Of a stretch of DNA of 64,000 nucleotides, positions 1-11,275 are shown piece after piece. The translations under genes and the position numbers were made by a program. Every line of letters starts with the position of its first letter. The stretch's first letter is position 1. Under the pieces are notes generated by a model. The model worked only from the letters and a program-made list of their open reading frames with translations. It was not told the origin of the DNA and searched no databases. Source of the stretch: Hippopus hippopus (Eukaryota > Mollusca > Bivalvia > Cardiida > Cardiidae); NCBI GenBank assembly GCA_946811185.2, contig OX328102.1, positions 13,641,194 to 13,705,193 on the forward strand, in the 5' to 3' direction.

Positions 1-369
1 AGTAAAATGTAATTTGTATTACTTTTTATAGAGCTACTAGTATGGATTGACTGGTATGGATTGACTAAGAGCGTTTGGAGATCTTAGATTTGTTATTTTT
101 ATGAGTACAAAGTCACTATTGCTATCTTCAATGGTTTCCTAATCATTGACTCCATAAAAAATGTTGACTGTTTGTTAAGGGCATGTCCTATGTGATATTA
201 ATAAATTCTGAACAAAATCTACTTACATATAATGTAACAAAATTTACTTTGTGGTGGAGTTTTTTTTTTTTTTTTTACTTCCAATACATCAAAAGCCAAT
301 ACTGAATGTTTAAAAAACAGTTTTACTATTGAACATAAAACTTAATATGTATCAACTAAGATTACATAC
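1..369. other. Intron after exon 13, left edge
   Basis: This is intronic sequence, with a T-run at about 259-277. I see no recognisable element or exon in it. Confidence 0.5.
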
Positions 370-652
370 TTGTGAGGGTATTTGTGATGACTTGACTGTT
401 CCTGCAGAGTTTTGGACATCAACACTGGACTGCCGTGAAACTTGTGATCGCCTTACCATCTTAACGGGACTAACTGCTTGCTGATCAATATGAATGGTTC
501 CTGTTGATGTTCTATGATCACTTGTATTTGTATTTTCCACCTTTTCCGGAGTTTTTGTAAGAGATTTGGCTGTATTCTTTGAAGGAGACTGTACTGGTGA
601 TTTCACATTCAGGTCAAAATTTTTCTTGTTTTTGTTATTCTTTCTGTTATTT
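370..652 (-). CDS. KMT2E: KMT2E-like exon 13: Ser/Thr/Lys-rich region after the SET domain (residues 538-632)
   Basis: The exon is 283 bp, with acceptor TTTTTTACAG and donor GTATGT at 369. One base completes Glu538, then 94 codons, ending in phase 0. It is low-complexity and basic (ENNRKNNKNKKNFD) and then Ser/Pro/Thr-rich (KSPVQSPSKNTAKSLTKTP), as expected for the disordered region after the SET domain in this family. There is no sequence similarity I can point to beyond composition; the call rests on splice sites, the exact phase match with exon 12, and an open frame. The gene continues beyond the left edge. Confidence 0.85.
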
Positions 653-885
653 CTGTAAAAAACATAACAAGGAAGCTATGATGACCCCGAGGAATAAAGA
701 ATTTGAAAACACTACATGAGGAAAAGGAGAAAATGTTAGTAACCAGCAGAGTCTTCTTTTCCAAAACTTTTTTCCACACATTCAAAGACAGATTTCATCA
801 TTTAAGCATCATTTTTATTACCATCTGCAAATGCTTTTGATTTGGATGAGTCTAAAATTTTGTTGTTTGGTAAAGATTTAGTCAG

Positions 886-1115
886 TTAACTCTTTACCAT
901 ACAATCCCAACTTTTAACGACCCTGAGAAAGAAAACTTTTGAAAACATTTTAGGAAAAGGAGAAAATGCTGGTAACCAGCATTTTCTCCTTTTCCCACTA
1001 TGTTTTCTACCCTTCCAAAATCAAATTTCAATTTTTGAGTCACATTTATTTTGTCGTCTGCAAATGCTTTCAATTTGGACTAGTCCCAAAATTTTGTTGT
1101 TTGGTAAAGAGTTAA
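886..1115. mobile_element. piggyBac-type MITE in the exon 12-13 intron
   Basis: The element is flanked by TTAA at both ends (886-889 and 1112-1115), with inverted ends of the CTCTTTACCATACAA / TTGTTTGGTAAAGAG type. A near-perfect hairpin lies in the middle (955-1000; arms contain GGAGAAAATGCTGG). TTAA duplication and CCCTTT-like ends are typical of piggyBac-derived MITEs. A truncated relative lies immediately to the left at about 665-880. Confidence 0.8.
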
Positions 1116-1208
1116 GGCAAAATGGCGATTTTAATAGTAGCTCACTATTCTAGAACTAGACAATTAATAGGCAAAAACAAAACTGGACAACAGTTTTTCA
1201 TGACTTAC

Positions 1209-1304
1209 TCCCCTATCTGTAATTTGTGGAGTCTTAATCTCCTTTTCTGGTATCTCGATATGGGGCAGCTATTGCGTAAACAAGCACATTCCACACAAAA
1301 ATTC
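1209..1304 (-). CDS. KMT2E: KMT2E-like exon 12: post-SET cysteine tail (residues 506-538)
   Basis: The exon is 96 bp, with acceptor CACATTTCAG and donor GTAAGTC. One base completes Trp506, then NFCVECACLRNSCPIS and a basic run (RYQKRRLRLHK). It corresponds to YKVDCACLKENPECPV of KMT2E, with Cys512, Cys514 and Cys519 as the conserved post-SET cysteines. The cysteine found four residues before C-A-C in human (NCKYKVDCAC) is not there; an extra Cys509 lies nearby. A piggyBac-type MITE sits 94 bp into the next intron. Confidence 0.94.
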
Positions 1305-1379
1305 CTGAAATGTGAAAAACTAAACATAAAACAAAATATTTGTTGGCAGCAGTCTACAAGACTACCTGAAAAATAATGT

Positions 1380-2812
1380 AAGAGGGCCATGATGGCCCTT
1401 AATAGCTCACCTGAGTCTGTGTAACTCTGAGAATTTAAAGTATAGTTACTATACCATGATATAGAGAATCTTACAAGAGTACTTATGTACTACATCAACA
1501 GATCATCAAGACAAACATTCTGACCAAATATCTTGAGTGTTGGCCTAATATTGTGGCCTCTGGAGTGTACCCAAGGTTTTTCTAAGGTAAGTCTGAGTGA
1601 AATGAAGAGTGCACACAAGGTTTTTCTAAGATCTGTCTTCTTCGAATACTTTTAGACCTGACATAACCTTTTTTTCTTCAAACATGTCTGAGATATCTAC
1701 CAGACAAAATTTTATGACAATTTTATTAGTATTAGACTAAAAAAGTGGCCTCTATAGAGTATACAATTTTTCTTTCTAAGATTTGTCCAAGTGACCTACT
1801 TTCTGATCTGGTGTGACCACTTTCCAACTTCTAAAAATAGACTGTCTTACAAATTCACTTGATTATTCTAGATAAGCTTCTATAGTATACACAAGGTTTG
1901 AACGAGATTTGTCCCAGTGACTTACTTTTTGCTCTGATGTGACCCAGTTTGGAACATTTTCAAAGTATCAAGACAAAACATTCAGACCATTTTTCATGAG
2001 TACTGGACTGCATTTATTCTGAACAATTATAATAAGTATTCGACTGAAATGTGGCCACATAGAGTAAACTAGAATTTTTTAAGTTTCGTCCCTGTGACTC
2101 ACTTTTTGAGTACGTGTAAACCTATTTTTTGAACTAGTCAGAGATGTCCCTAAGACAAACATTCTGACCATCTTTCATGAGTATTGGTAAGAATATATGA
2201 CATTTATGGTGTATACAAAGTCCTTTTAAGATTCATCCATGATATAAAGAAATACATTTTGATCAAGTTTCCTATATTTTGGACAGAAACTATGGTCTAT
2301 AGACTGTGCACAAGGTTATTCTAAGATTTGTATCAGTGACCTACTTTTTGACCCAACATGCCCTGAGATATCAAGACAAACATCCTATCAATTGTCATGA
2401 AAACTGACCTCAAAATGTGGCTTATGTACAAAAGGTTTTTCTAGTATTCATCCATTTGGCCTACTTTTTGACCCTACCTGACCCCAATTTTGAAATTTGT
2501 CAGAGATATCAAGTCAAGAACTATGATCAACTTTTTCTTGAGTACTGGACAGAAAATGTGAACTTGATAGCATACAAAAGGTGCCTGTAAGATATTTCGC
2601 AGCCACTCGCTTCTTTACCCAGCTCGACCAATTTTCAAACTCTTTCAAAATATCATTAAGACAAACATTCAAACCATCTTCTATGAATATTTAACTGAAA
2701 ATATGGCCTCTAAAGGCAACACAAGGGAAAAGCTGAAGAAAGACAATACACAACAGACACAGCACAATCACAAAAGATCACCCCTGAGAACTCTTCTCCA
2801 GTGAGCTTATTA
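1380..2812. mobile_element. Rolling-circle-like element, family A (degenerate)
   Basis: It starts with AAGAGGGCCATGATGGCCC and then GCTCACCTGAG. The interior is a degenerate ~160-bp repeat with phrases such as ACACAAGGTTTTTCTAAG and AAGACAAACATTCTGACC. It ends with a worn form of the 3' hairpin (CTGAGAAC...CAGTGAGCTTA). It lies 76 bp upstream of the exon 12 acceptor. Confidence 0.7.
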
Positions 2813-3389
2813 TATTTTTGAGCCATCCAAACAAAATTTTAGAAGTTTTCGCTATAAAGGACCATTTCTAAACTTGTGACCCTCAGGGATATAATTTGAA
2901 CAAACTTGGAAAAGGTCCACCAGATGATGCTGCATATCAAGTAATACAGCTCTAAGCCTTTCATTTTAGGACAAGAAGATTTTAAAAGATTTCATGGTAG
3001 TAGACCATTAAAACTTGTGAAACGACACAACACACCCCTCTCCCTCCCAACATAATCTCAACAAAATAGGTAGGGGCCCACTAGATGAAGCTTCATGTAA
3101 AATTTGTTAGCCTTAGGCTAAGTATGGTTTCAGACAAGAATATTTTTAAAGATTTACCAAATTTTCCCTTTTTTGTTGCCATGGGGACTGGAGTACTGCT
3201 TGGTATCTAATTCTTTGAATAACTTTGAAAGAGCTTGACCCAAATAACATTTCTGTGAACTTGGGTTGTGATCTGCCTTGTAGTTTAGATAATAAGATAT
3301 TTAAGGAAATTGCAGAAAATGAATAATGGACATTGTGCAATCACTACAGATCACCTTGTGCACACTGTGCTCAAGCAGTGATGCATCTA

Positions 3390-4560
3390 GAAACTTCAAA
3401 ATGTGGGGCACATGCCCCCTAATTCTGACAAAAAGGGGGCACTCTAATACGAAAATGGGGCAAATGATTTTTTTTAGAAAATAAAAGGAATAATTGGTTA
3501 GATAAAGGAGTGCTACAATTAATGTAAGATGTGCATCTTCTCTAATGCATCACACATTGATTCAACTCATACAAACAGCAGTGTTCCCACTAGCTTTTTA
3601 TTTCACGGGTACACTTCACCCCTGAGCTGTAAACCTGGGGTAGGATTTTATGTTAGCGGGTATGACAATATGGTTCCCAACTAGACGTAAAGCAATCCAT
3701 ATTGATGATTTGCAGCAAAAAGTCTTAAATTTTCTGCTCAAAGTCATTTAAAAGCTGAAAAGGCAGTCTAAAGTGACTCTGATCGGACGATGGCAAAGAG
3801 ACATTTAGTAATGTCATGGGTTTCCGAGTTTTTTTAATGATCGATTTTTCATGTCTGTTAATTTCTAGGTAAGTATTTCCACACGATTTGACACAAATTT
3901 GTCAATGAGGGTAACAAGTAACTTCAAAAACTGTCAATTTACACAAGATAAGCGTATAAAGGCCTTTTTTGTGCATGTATTCTTTTACCTGAGGTCTCGC
4001 GTGTAATTTGTGCCCAACCAAGGCCGACTGTTTTTCCTGCGTGGAATGAACGCATAATTCTTTTTCTAACAAACAGGTGATAAGTCATTTTCTTCTCAGG
4101 CACAGCCTGATCATTTTCAATTGTATTTTCTGTAACTATTGCACGGTTTCACGAAAAAATCAAACAGTGTTCTTTCTGTCGCCATTTCCGTCGATGACTC
4201 GCCGAAATTGATGACTAAAACTTTTATCCAATCGAATTCATGGGATTTTTAGCACCTTTCTAATTTATGATGTCATCGAATAACGTCATTGGTACTTGGG
4301 AAATCCAGTGACCTCTTTACGGGTAAGAGTTGTTTCCTTTACACTGGCAAAAATCGTAGTTTTTGGACGGAATAGTTTCCGACACCGTATTAGTTTTTTC
4401 GGCACCGCGCAATGTGCTTTTCATAATGCGCATGTTACAGTAAAAATGCGGCATTTTGCGTGCATAGTTTTTAGATTTTGGGGGCATTCTCGGAAATAAA
4501 GGGGCAATGCCGAGCTAAAAAGAGGCAAAATATCTTAAAATCTTTTCAGTGTATTGAACT
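3390..4560. repeat. Dispersed repeat F (hAT-like start CAGTGTTCCCACTAGC)
   Basis: A CAGTGTTCCCAC start lies at 3579. The stretch 3610-4020 occurs again in reverse orientation at about 24655-25065 and, broken up, at 48660-48780 and 51608-51690. The CAGTG start suggests a hAT-type element. No transposase is visible. The flanks (3390-3500, 4470-4540) carry related GGGGCA-rich text. Confidence 0.5.
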
Positions 4561-5020
4561 TGGCTTGAACTCATGCAAGTCAAGGAGATAGCATTAAGAT
4601 AGTTTGACAATTATGGAGGTTGAATTGAACTAATAGGAAAATAACTATACTGCAATTACTCAAAACCAATTTTCGGGAATCAAGCCCAATTTAACAGGGC
4701 TTACTTACAGAAATGATCCATGCAAGTTTCAAGAAGTGAGACCCATAATGTGTAAATTTTCACAGATACAAGAATAAAAATCATTCATCCTTCCTGATAG
4801 AATTTCTTCAAAATTGACTGGGTTCAAGCTATTGATGATATAAACAAACTTTTCAAACTTCATGAAAATCAGACCAAATTTGCAGATTTTAATGAGTAAA
4901 AAAGGAAAAGACTAACAGACGGACAGATATATGGATGGATGAGGGGAACAACACCATGACCTAAGCTTTCTGGTCCTTGATCCATTTAGTTTAAGTGTTT
5001 TAATAATACAATCTAATTAC

Positions 5021-5130
5021 CACTTTTTGTAGTCATAGTCATATGGTATAGTTATTTCTGAGTGTTCCATAATGTCTTTAGTTGCAACTGTAATAAAATG
5101 AGCCTGGCCTCCTGCAACAACATGACGTAC
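5021..5130 (-). CDS. KMT2E: KMT2E-like exon 11: SET C-terminal strand with IPYDYDY (residues 470-506)
   Basis: The exon is 110 bp, phase 0 in and phase 2 out, with acceptor ATTTCACAG and donor GTAATT. It encodes VRHVVAGGQAHFITVATKDI then MEHSEITIPYDYDYKK. It follows directly from PNAE in exon 10 (human PNAEVRH), and E-I-T-I-P-Y-D-Y-D-Y corresponds to EITIAFDFDY, which carries the last SET tyrosine. If this exon were joined straight to exon 13 the split codon would be TGA, so exon 12 is required. Confidence 0.97.
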
Positions 5131-5224
5131 CTGTGAAATAAAAAAAAAAAAAAAGTAAAAATTAAAAATTTACCACTCCCATTTGAAAACTGCAGTTTTC
5201 AGCATAGTTTTAATATGTGTTTTT

Positions 5225-5463
5225 CAAACTTCTAACAAGAACATGAGCAAAATGGTCAAAATTGTGCTCTTTCTTAATATGTCTGAGTGACCTACTTTTG
5301 ACTCATACTGATCCAACTTCAAACTTGTCAGATATCAAGACAAACATACTGACCATCTTTTGTGAGTATTAGACCAAAACTGGCCTGGACAACATTCAAC
5401 AGATGCCAGGCACAGCATGATCACAAAAGCTCACCTTCAGCACTTTGTGCTCAGGTGAGCTAA
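5225..5463. mobile_element. Family A element, short 3' copy
   Basis: It ends with GCACTTTGTGCTCAGGTGAG then CTAAA, the family A 3' hairpin. The interior carries the family phrase GTGACCTACTTTTGAC. The start is degenerate. A different terminus (CAAGAGCACCACATATGGGTGC) follows directly at 5465; the same type of terminus occurs at 19474. Confidence 0.65.
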
Positions 5464-5694
5464 ACAAGAGCACCACATATGGGTGCCAATGCTTTGCTGA
5501 AATTGCTTTAGAAAAAGATCGATCTTCAGTGAAATTTTCAAGTTGAAAAAGGGCAAAAATGTGTCAAAACTATTTTGACTATTACCTGCTGTATTGGTAT
5601 GGGTTCTCCTTTTAATAATAAACAACTAGTCCCAAATTTGAGGTAAATACCTTTAGTAATGACACAGATATAAAATATCAAAGTTTTTGCACTA

Positions 5695-5937
5695 CAACCC
5701 AGACAGCGACAGTCTTACGAACATGGAAGTTCGAAATAAATGCATAGCTCAAATACAAACCGCATCTGGCGGGATTCGAACCTGTGCGGACAAATATCCT
5801 TCTATTTCGAGGTTTAAAAGACCAACACCATAACCACTGAGCTAAAGAGAATTCTCCCTAACGCAGTTGTCAGGTATTGATTTTATACTGGAAAGCTATG
5901 CAGTAAGGAAGGAGTGATCTCCCGTAACACACCCCCT
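5695..5937 (-). mobile_element. tRNA-Lys-like SINE, copy 1
   Basis: Read on the minus strand it has a tRNA-like head: A-box region TAGCTCAGTGGTTATGGTG, a TTT anticodon-like region, and B-box GGTTCGAATCCC (rc of 5771-5782). The unit continues to TGTTACGGGAGATCACTCC. It is nearly identical to the copy at 6036-6260. Confidence 0.8.
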
Positions 5938-6035
5938 CTTAAATGTCATCATTTTGATGACAGAAAGCCTAATTAGACAGTAAGTCTATTAATTAGACAA
6001 CAAATGGCTCAATGGCCAATCCCGGACGAGCCCCC

Positions 6036-6260
6036 ATCTTACGAACATGGAAGTTCGAAATAAATGCATAGCTCAAATACAAACCGCATCTGGCGGGATT
6101 CGAACCCGTGCAGACAAATATCCTCCTTTTTCGAGGTTTAAAAGGCCAACACCATAACCACTGAGCTAAAGAGAATTCTCCCTAACGCAGTTGTCAGGTA
6201 TTGATTTTATACGGGACAGCTATGCAGTAAGGAAGGAGTGATCTCCCGTAACAACAGGAC
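6036..6260 (-). mobile_element. tRNA-Lys-like SINE, copy 2
   Basis: This is a second direct copy of the SINE at 5695-5937, about 345 bp away and in the same orientation, with the same head and tail. The spacer contains ATCCCGGACGAG. The pair looks like a tandem duplication or two insertions at one place. A third copy, on the plus strand, is split by a fold-back element at 38957-41642. Confidence 0.8.
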
Positions 6261-6576
6261 TATGACAATACTGCAACTCATTCTTCGAAAACAGCCAACG
6301 TAAACATGGAAGAATTTACTTCCAAAGTGTAGGTACCGATCTATGGTCAACTCATTACAAGAGGGCCATTGGCCCTACAGTGCTCACCTGAGGAAAATTA
6401 TGGCCATTATGGGTATGCATTACCAGTATTTTGTTGGGATAGCCGAGCTGTAACTTGAACCTACAACAACCTTCTGAGCACTCTATCATGTTAGATTTGC
6501 CATAATTGGCAATAAATGTTTAGATCCAAGTAACTTTTGAACCTATTCAGTTTAAACTATTTGGTTTACACAATAC

Positions 6577-6694
6577 CTCAGCATTTGGCTGACAAGATCG
6601 TCTAATAAACCTGGCATCATTTCCATAGTCACTTGCATCAATGACCAAGTCAAGTTCAAATACTTTACCATAGAAAAACACAAATGGACTCAGT
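6577..6694 (-). CDS. KMT2E: KMT2E-like exon 10: SET core with [12 protein letters not shown] (residues 430-469)
   Basis: The exon is 118 bp, with acceptor TTTTCAG and donor GTATTG. It encodes [20 protein letters not shown] followed by [18 protein letters not shown]. This is the most conserved part of the protein: human KMT2E has PFVLFYSKFHG...[22 protein letters not shown]. Canonical SET methyltransferases carry R-F-I-N-H-S-C-x-P-N at this place to build the active site. Here Arg461-Arg462 replace Asn-His, the diagnostic substitution of the KMT2E/SETD5 branch. Confidence 0.98.
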
Positions 6695-7597
6695 CTGAAA
6701 AAGAAAATAAAAATGACATTTGTAAGCAATTAAGGAATCAGAAATGTGCACTGCTTACTTCATTTGTCCATATTGTTTGTAGCTCTATCCATGAATTCAA
6801 CATCACTATGAAAGTTCTATCTCAATTCAGTTATTCACAATTAGTTACTCTGATTTTAAACATCCTTCCAACTCTGTATACTTTAATCACACTTGTTGAT
6901 AATCAACCTCCTTTGAGAATCTTGCAGGAATTTTCTGCATTCTGGTTTCATGATAAATGGAAATCAACATTTCTCTACTCCTCACAGTTGTATGCACACA
7001 CTATCCGCTCTGGAAGCTTTCTTCAGATTTTGGACTTGTTTTCATATTTTACTATCAAACCCATCACTGCCTTACCCACAGCCGATCTCTGGGTAGAAGG
7101 AGTTTCTTTTACATCTTTACCCTAAAGGCTGCTTAATGGTACTACATTCCATTTTGAGGACTAACAGAATCTGGATGAGGCAACTTATTTAAGTTTTCTT
7201 TTTAGTGATAATCAGAGCTAACTTTCATAAAAAAATCTTTTAGTCATGTAACACAATCAGGCGTTTTTATCTTTCAGCATAAAAAAGACATTTTTGAGAA
7301 ATTTCTGTTTTCCAAAGATTTGACTAATCTAAGAAATGCTTAATTGCGTTTCTTGTGACAGATATTACTCATATCTGTTGAACTCCAGAATGATCCATTT
7401 GTAGTGTTGAGTGACTTGAATTCTGACTTAGAAAGCAGGGAAATGGAGTCATTTGCAAAATTTTGTACCATTGCTACCAGTTGTTTGGAATGCAGTGACA
7501 CAAAATGGTGATGAAATCAAAACTAGACAAATTCTTTGACAGAACGTGAGTTGCATGATGTAGAGACAACTGTAACATTCACACCTTCCAAAAAATA

Positions 7598-9243
7598 AAC
7601 AAGAGGACCATGATGGTCCTATATCGCTCACCTGAGTACTAAGCAGTAAAGGTTTACAATGAAGATAAATACCAAAAATTGAGGTTCAAGGCCAAATGAT
7701 AATGAAACAAGAGCGGCAAATTGTTGCAAGATATGCCCGTCCCACCGCCAGTTGTTGAGGAGGTATAATAATCGCAAAGGGCAGGTAATGCAACAAACAT
7801 GTTTACCAAGTCTCAAGACAATTTGACATGAGACTTCAAAGTTCCGTTCTGGACAAGCAAGAAATACTGTAAAAATGAAGATCAAAGTGGAATTACTCAA
7901 AATCCGCGCTAGGTAGAGTTATTGTTCTTGCACACTGTACTTGGTAATATTGCAACAAACATGCATACCAAGCTTGAAGTCGTTCTGACTTGAGATGACA
8001 AAGTTATATTCCCGACAAGCACTAAATGCTGTAAAAATGACAATCAAAGGGAAATAACTCAAAGACAGGACGAGGTAGAGTTACTTACAATTCTTATGCA
8101 CTGCACTTCCAAATATTGCAACAAATAAGCATACAATATTTCAAGTCATTCCTACTTAAGATGACAAAGTTATGCTCCGGACAAGCAAGAAATACTATAA
8201 AAATGAAGATCAAAGGGGGAATAACTCAAAATTCGTACTAGAAAAAGTTATGGTTCTTGTGCACTGCACTCCGTAATTTTTCAACAATCATGCATACCAA
8301 ATTTGAAGATGTTCAGGCTAGAGATGACAAAGTTATATTCCTGACAAGCAGAAAATGCTGTAAAAATGATGATCAAAGGGAAATAACTCATAGACAGTAC
8401 GAGGTAGAGTTATGGTTCTTTCATACTGCACTCCGTATTATTGCAACAAACACAAATGCCAAGTTTCAAGTCAATCGGACTGGAGATGACAAAGTTATGC
8501 TCCGGACAAAGAACCACTCTAAAGAACTTTCTAATTCAAGGGCAAATAACTCCAGTTGTTCTGGTCCGATTAGACCCATAATGGAACTCATCCGTGATCT
8601 TATGGTCATAAGTATTTTGACCAAGTTTGATGCTGATTGATTAAAAATTGTAGATGTAAGAGTGTAAACAAAGTCAAATATAGCAATTTTTCTAATTCAA
8701 GGGCAAATAACTCCAGTTGTTCTGGTATGATTAGACCCATTATCAAACTCATCAGAGATCTTATGGTCACATATATTTTGACCAAGTTTGGTGCTGATTG
8801 GTTAATAATTGTAGATGCTAGAGTGTAAACAAAGTCAAATATAGCAATTTTTCTAATTCAAGGGCAAGTAACTCCAGTTGTTCTGGTCCGATTAGACCCA
8901 TAATCAAACTCATCGGAGATCTCATGGTCATATATATTTTGACCAAGTTTGGTGCTGATTGGTTGATATTTGTAGATGCTAGAGTGTAAACAAACTCAAA
9001 TATAGCAATTTTTCTAATTCAAGGGCAAATAACTCCAGTTGTTCTGGTCCGATTAGACCCATTATCAAACTCATCCGAGATCTTATGGTCATATATATTT
9101 TGACCAAGTTTGGTGCTGATTGGTTAATATTTGTAGATGCTAGAGTGTAAACAAAAAAATGTGAACGGACGATGGACGGACGACGGACAGTGAGTGATCA
9201 CAATAGCTCATCCTGAGCACTTCGTGCTCAGGTGAGCTAAAAA
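7598..9243. mobile_element. Family A element with nested family G 5' part and 161-bp tandem repeats
   Basis: It starts AACAAGAGGACCATGATGGTCC then CGCTCACCTGAG; it ends with the hairpin CTGAGCACTTCGTGCTCAGG then TGAGCTAAAAA after an ACGG-type microsatellite (about 9163-9188). A family G start (GCGGCAAATTGTTGC, then ATGCCCGTCCCACC) lies at about 7708. The interval 8528-9150 holds four copies of a 161-bp unit beginning TTCTAATTCAAGGGCAAATA. Short open frames at 8257-8828 come from this repeat. Confidence 0.8.
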
Positions 9244-9359
9244 GAAACATGAAGGATCTCTCAAAAAAAAAAAAGATGTTACTATAAACTAAAGGATCAT
9301 TTAGTTTTGCTAGTTGTTAAAAAACAATGGATAAAATTAAAGAATTGAGATATGTCTAT

Positions 9360-9500
9360 CAGGTTATTCACCAATTATCTTTATGAACATTCTTAGTCTT
9401 GTTCCGAAAAATTTTCTAGGTTTAAAAGTAACACAGCTTCTGATTGGCTAAACCAAAGTTGTGTTACTTTCAAAATCTAGAATATGACAAAGAATATTCA
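9360..9500. mobile_element. Hairpin MITE, family J
   Basis: This is an inverted-repeat element with TTCACCAATTAT...AGAATATTCACC ends and inner text AAAGTAACACAGCTTCTGATTGG. Related copies: 24086-24275, 29100-29305, 43290-43455, and one split into 38350-38433 and 41935-42028. Confidence 0.65.
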
Positions 9501-9547
9501 CCAGTTGGTGTATATGGGCCCAGGTTACTTTAACTATAATTACTTAC

Positions 9548-9654
9548 TGCCTTTGTCCAAAGTTATCTTTGTCATACTGTTGCCTTGTCATTACTTTACC
9601 GATCACTTCTATCACTGGTTGACCATTGGGGATATTACAAGAAGATTCCAAACC
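9548..9654 (-). CDS. KMT2E: KMT2E-like exon 9: SET domain N-terminal part (residues 395-430)
   Basis: The exon is 107 bp, phase 0 in and phase 2 out, with acceptor TTGTTTCAG and donor GTAAGT. It encodes GLESSCNIPNGQPVIEVIGK then VMTRQQYDKDNFGQRQ. This aligns with the SET entry [20 protein letters not shown] of KMT2E: Gly and Leu at the start, the IP turn, and the I-E-x-x-G-K strand. The usual SET cofactor-binding G-x-G motif is absent here, as in vertebrate KMT2E and SETD5, which fits weak or absent methyltransferase activity. Confidence 0.94.
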
Positions 9655-9704
9655 CTGAAACAACAAAAAAATGTATGAGTGATTGATCATGTTTCAATAT
9701 AATT

Positions 9705-9985
9705 TCAGTCATATCTTGGCAGCACCTTACTGTAGGACGTGGGATTCACCTGTACTAGGCTAGGGCTTTGGAGTGTATTGCCAAAGAACACTTTCGAGAA
9801 AAATCCAATGCATCAAGTGAAGCTCAAACCCTGGGCATCCAGGTTGTAAGTCCTACACTTAATCACTGAGTTACACAGGACCCAAAGTTAATCATTTCAA
9901 AGGATTGATTGATTGGATAGTGTTTAATGCCGTTTTCAACTTTATTTCAGTTATGTCGCGGCAGCCAGTGCATCTATCCATGCTT
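9705..9985 (-). mobile_element. tRNA-derived SINE with conserved 3' domain
   Basis: Minus-strand reading: degenerate tRNA head (rc of 9815-9885) and, at 9925-9965, a conserved domain (rc of GCCGTTTTCAACTTTATTTC). The same domain recurs at 11350, 40480 and 42610. It is intronic, 51 bp upstream of exon 9. Confidence 0.6.
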
Positions 9986-10204
9986 TTCTGGAGCCTTGTG
10001 AAAGAGCCACAAGACTAGTACCTTTCACTGATCACTTTACTGGTGTCATTTTAGCTTAGTTTTCCACCAAACCGCTTCAAAACTTATTCTATGTACAGGT
10101 GTCCCAAAAGAAAGGCAACACTTTCATACCCAAATAATTTCCCTTTACATCTTACATGGACGCATTAAGTCCAAATAGAAAGGTAGATCATAGATAAAGA
10201 TTTT

Positions 10205-10395
10205 TTGTTATCAATTGATTTTCAGGCGATTTTTAAATGATTCATACGGAATAAAAACAATGTGGGAAACAGAGACAATGCTAGTTACCAGCACTGTCTC
10301 CTTTTTCCACCATGTTGTTAAAAAGAAGAAAAAAAAAAAAACAACAAAAAAACAAATAAAAAAAAAACAATATTTGGTAAAGTGTTAAACAGTGA
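10205..10395. mobile_element. Degenerate piggyBac-type MITE with A-rich expansion
   Basis: It carries a hairpin ACAATGCTAGTTACCAGCAC with CTCCTTTTTCCAC, followed by a long A-rich simple tract and a TTTGGTAAAGTGTTAA end. It lies in the intron just beyond the donor of exon 8. Confidence 0.55.
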
Positions 10396-10482
10396 AAATT
10401 TCAAAAATCTGAAATTATCATGACTGTTTATTTGGTGGCTAAGTAACAGACACTGTGAAATCAGATGCAAGTACAAGATTAC

Positions 10483-10560
10483 CTTTTTCCTATTTTTCAG
10501 TTCCTTGATATGACAACGCTGAACCCGCAGCCCATCAGTCACAAGATCTGCTATTTCATT
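10483..10560 (-). CDS. KMT2E: KMT2E-like exon 8: pre-SET/SET entry (residues 369-394)
   Basis: The exon is 78 bp, exactly 26 codons, phase 0 at both ends, with a T-run acceptor ending AACAG and donor GTAATC. It encodes NEIADLVTDGLRVQRCHIKE followed by LKNRKK. The last part corresponds to the basic QKNKKILKSA stretch that leads into the SET domain in KMT2E and SETD5. An AT-rich simple-sequence tract with a degenerate piggyBac-type MITE fills the next 200 bp of intron. Confidence 0.88.
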
Positions 10561-10569
10561 CTGTTAAAA

Positions 10570-11142
10570 AAAAAACAGCATCATTTGAATCAACTCCATC
10601 AGACAACAGAATTTTAAAGGGACTATCAGCTAGATTTCTGTTGGAAAATTTTCAAATTCTTAGACTTTCTAAATAAAGCTGCAAATTTATAGTGGCACGC
10701 AATGCTTGCTGCAAAATCAAAACATGGATAAAAATACATGTCGAAAACACTAGGATTTATCAAGATTTTAGTAATTTTACTGTACAATTTTGTATACTTT
10801 TAGTAATGGTTTAACAGATTTGCACAAGAAGAGATGAATATGTTTTTCACACAAGATGATGTCTGATGGGTCCATAACTCAGTATCAGAGTTGCAGACTA
10901 TGGTTTTGAAGGTTGTATGTTCGAGTCTTAAAGGGGGCAATTTTTTTTTTTCCAGCCTTCTCCCCTCCCCCCTTCATCAACTCTGGGTAAACAGTCATAT
11001 CCTTAAGATTTTTCTTAACAAGATATCAACTTTCTCCACCTCTAAAAAGTTTGGGTCAAATTCTGGTTTCATGCCCCTTAAAACTTGTCCAAAACCAAAG
11101 CATTTGAAGATGATAGATGCTACTAGAATCAAAGGTTTTGCC
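10570..11142. other. Intron 7-8, no clear element
   Basis: I see nothing coding here. GGGACTATCAGCTAGATTTC at about 10619 resembles a common dispersed repeat, and a T-run and C-rich tract lie near 10940-10970. No exon signal fits the frame. Confidence 0.4.
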
Positions 11143-11275
11143 TAAGAAAAGGGAGAAAAATTACAGGAAAAGAAGAAAGTGCTAGTAACAAGCATTTTCT
11201 CCTTTACTGAAAATGTTTTCAAAAGGCCTTTCTCTGGATTTTTAAAGTTTTGGACTTTTTGCAAAGGCTTCATAA
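11143..11275. repeat. MITE hairpin fragment
   Basis: Arms GGAAAAGAAGAAAGTGCTAG and CAAGCATTTTCTCCTTT with AAATGTTTTCAAAAGGCC: a partial copy of the piggyBac-type MITE. Confidence 0.5.
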
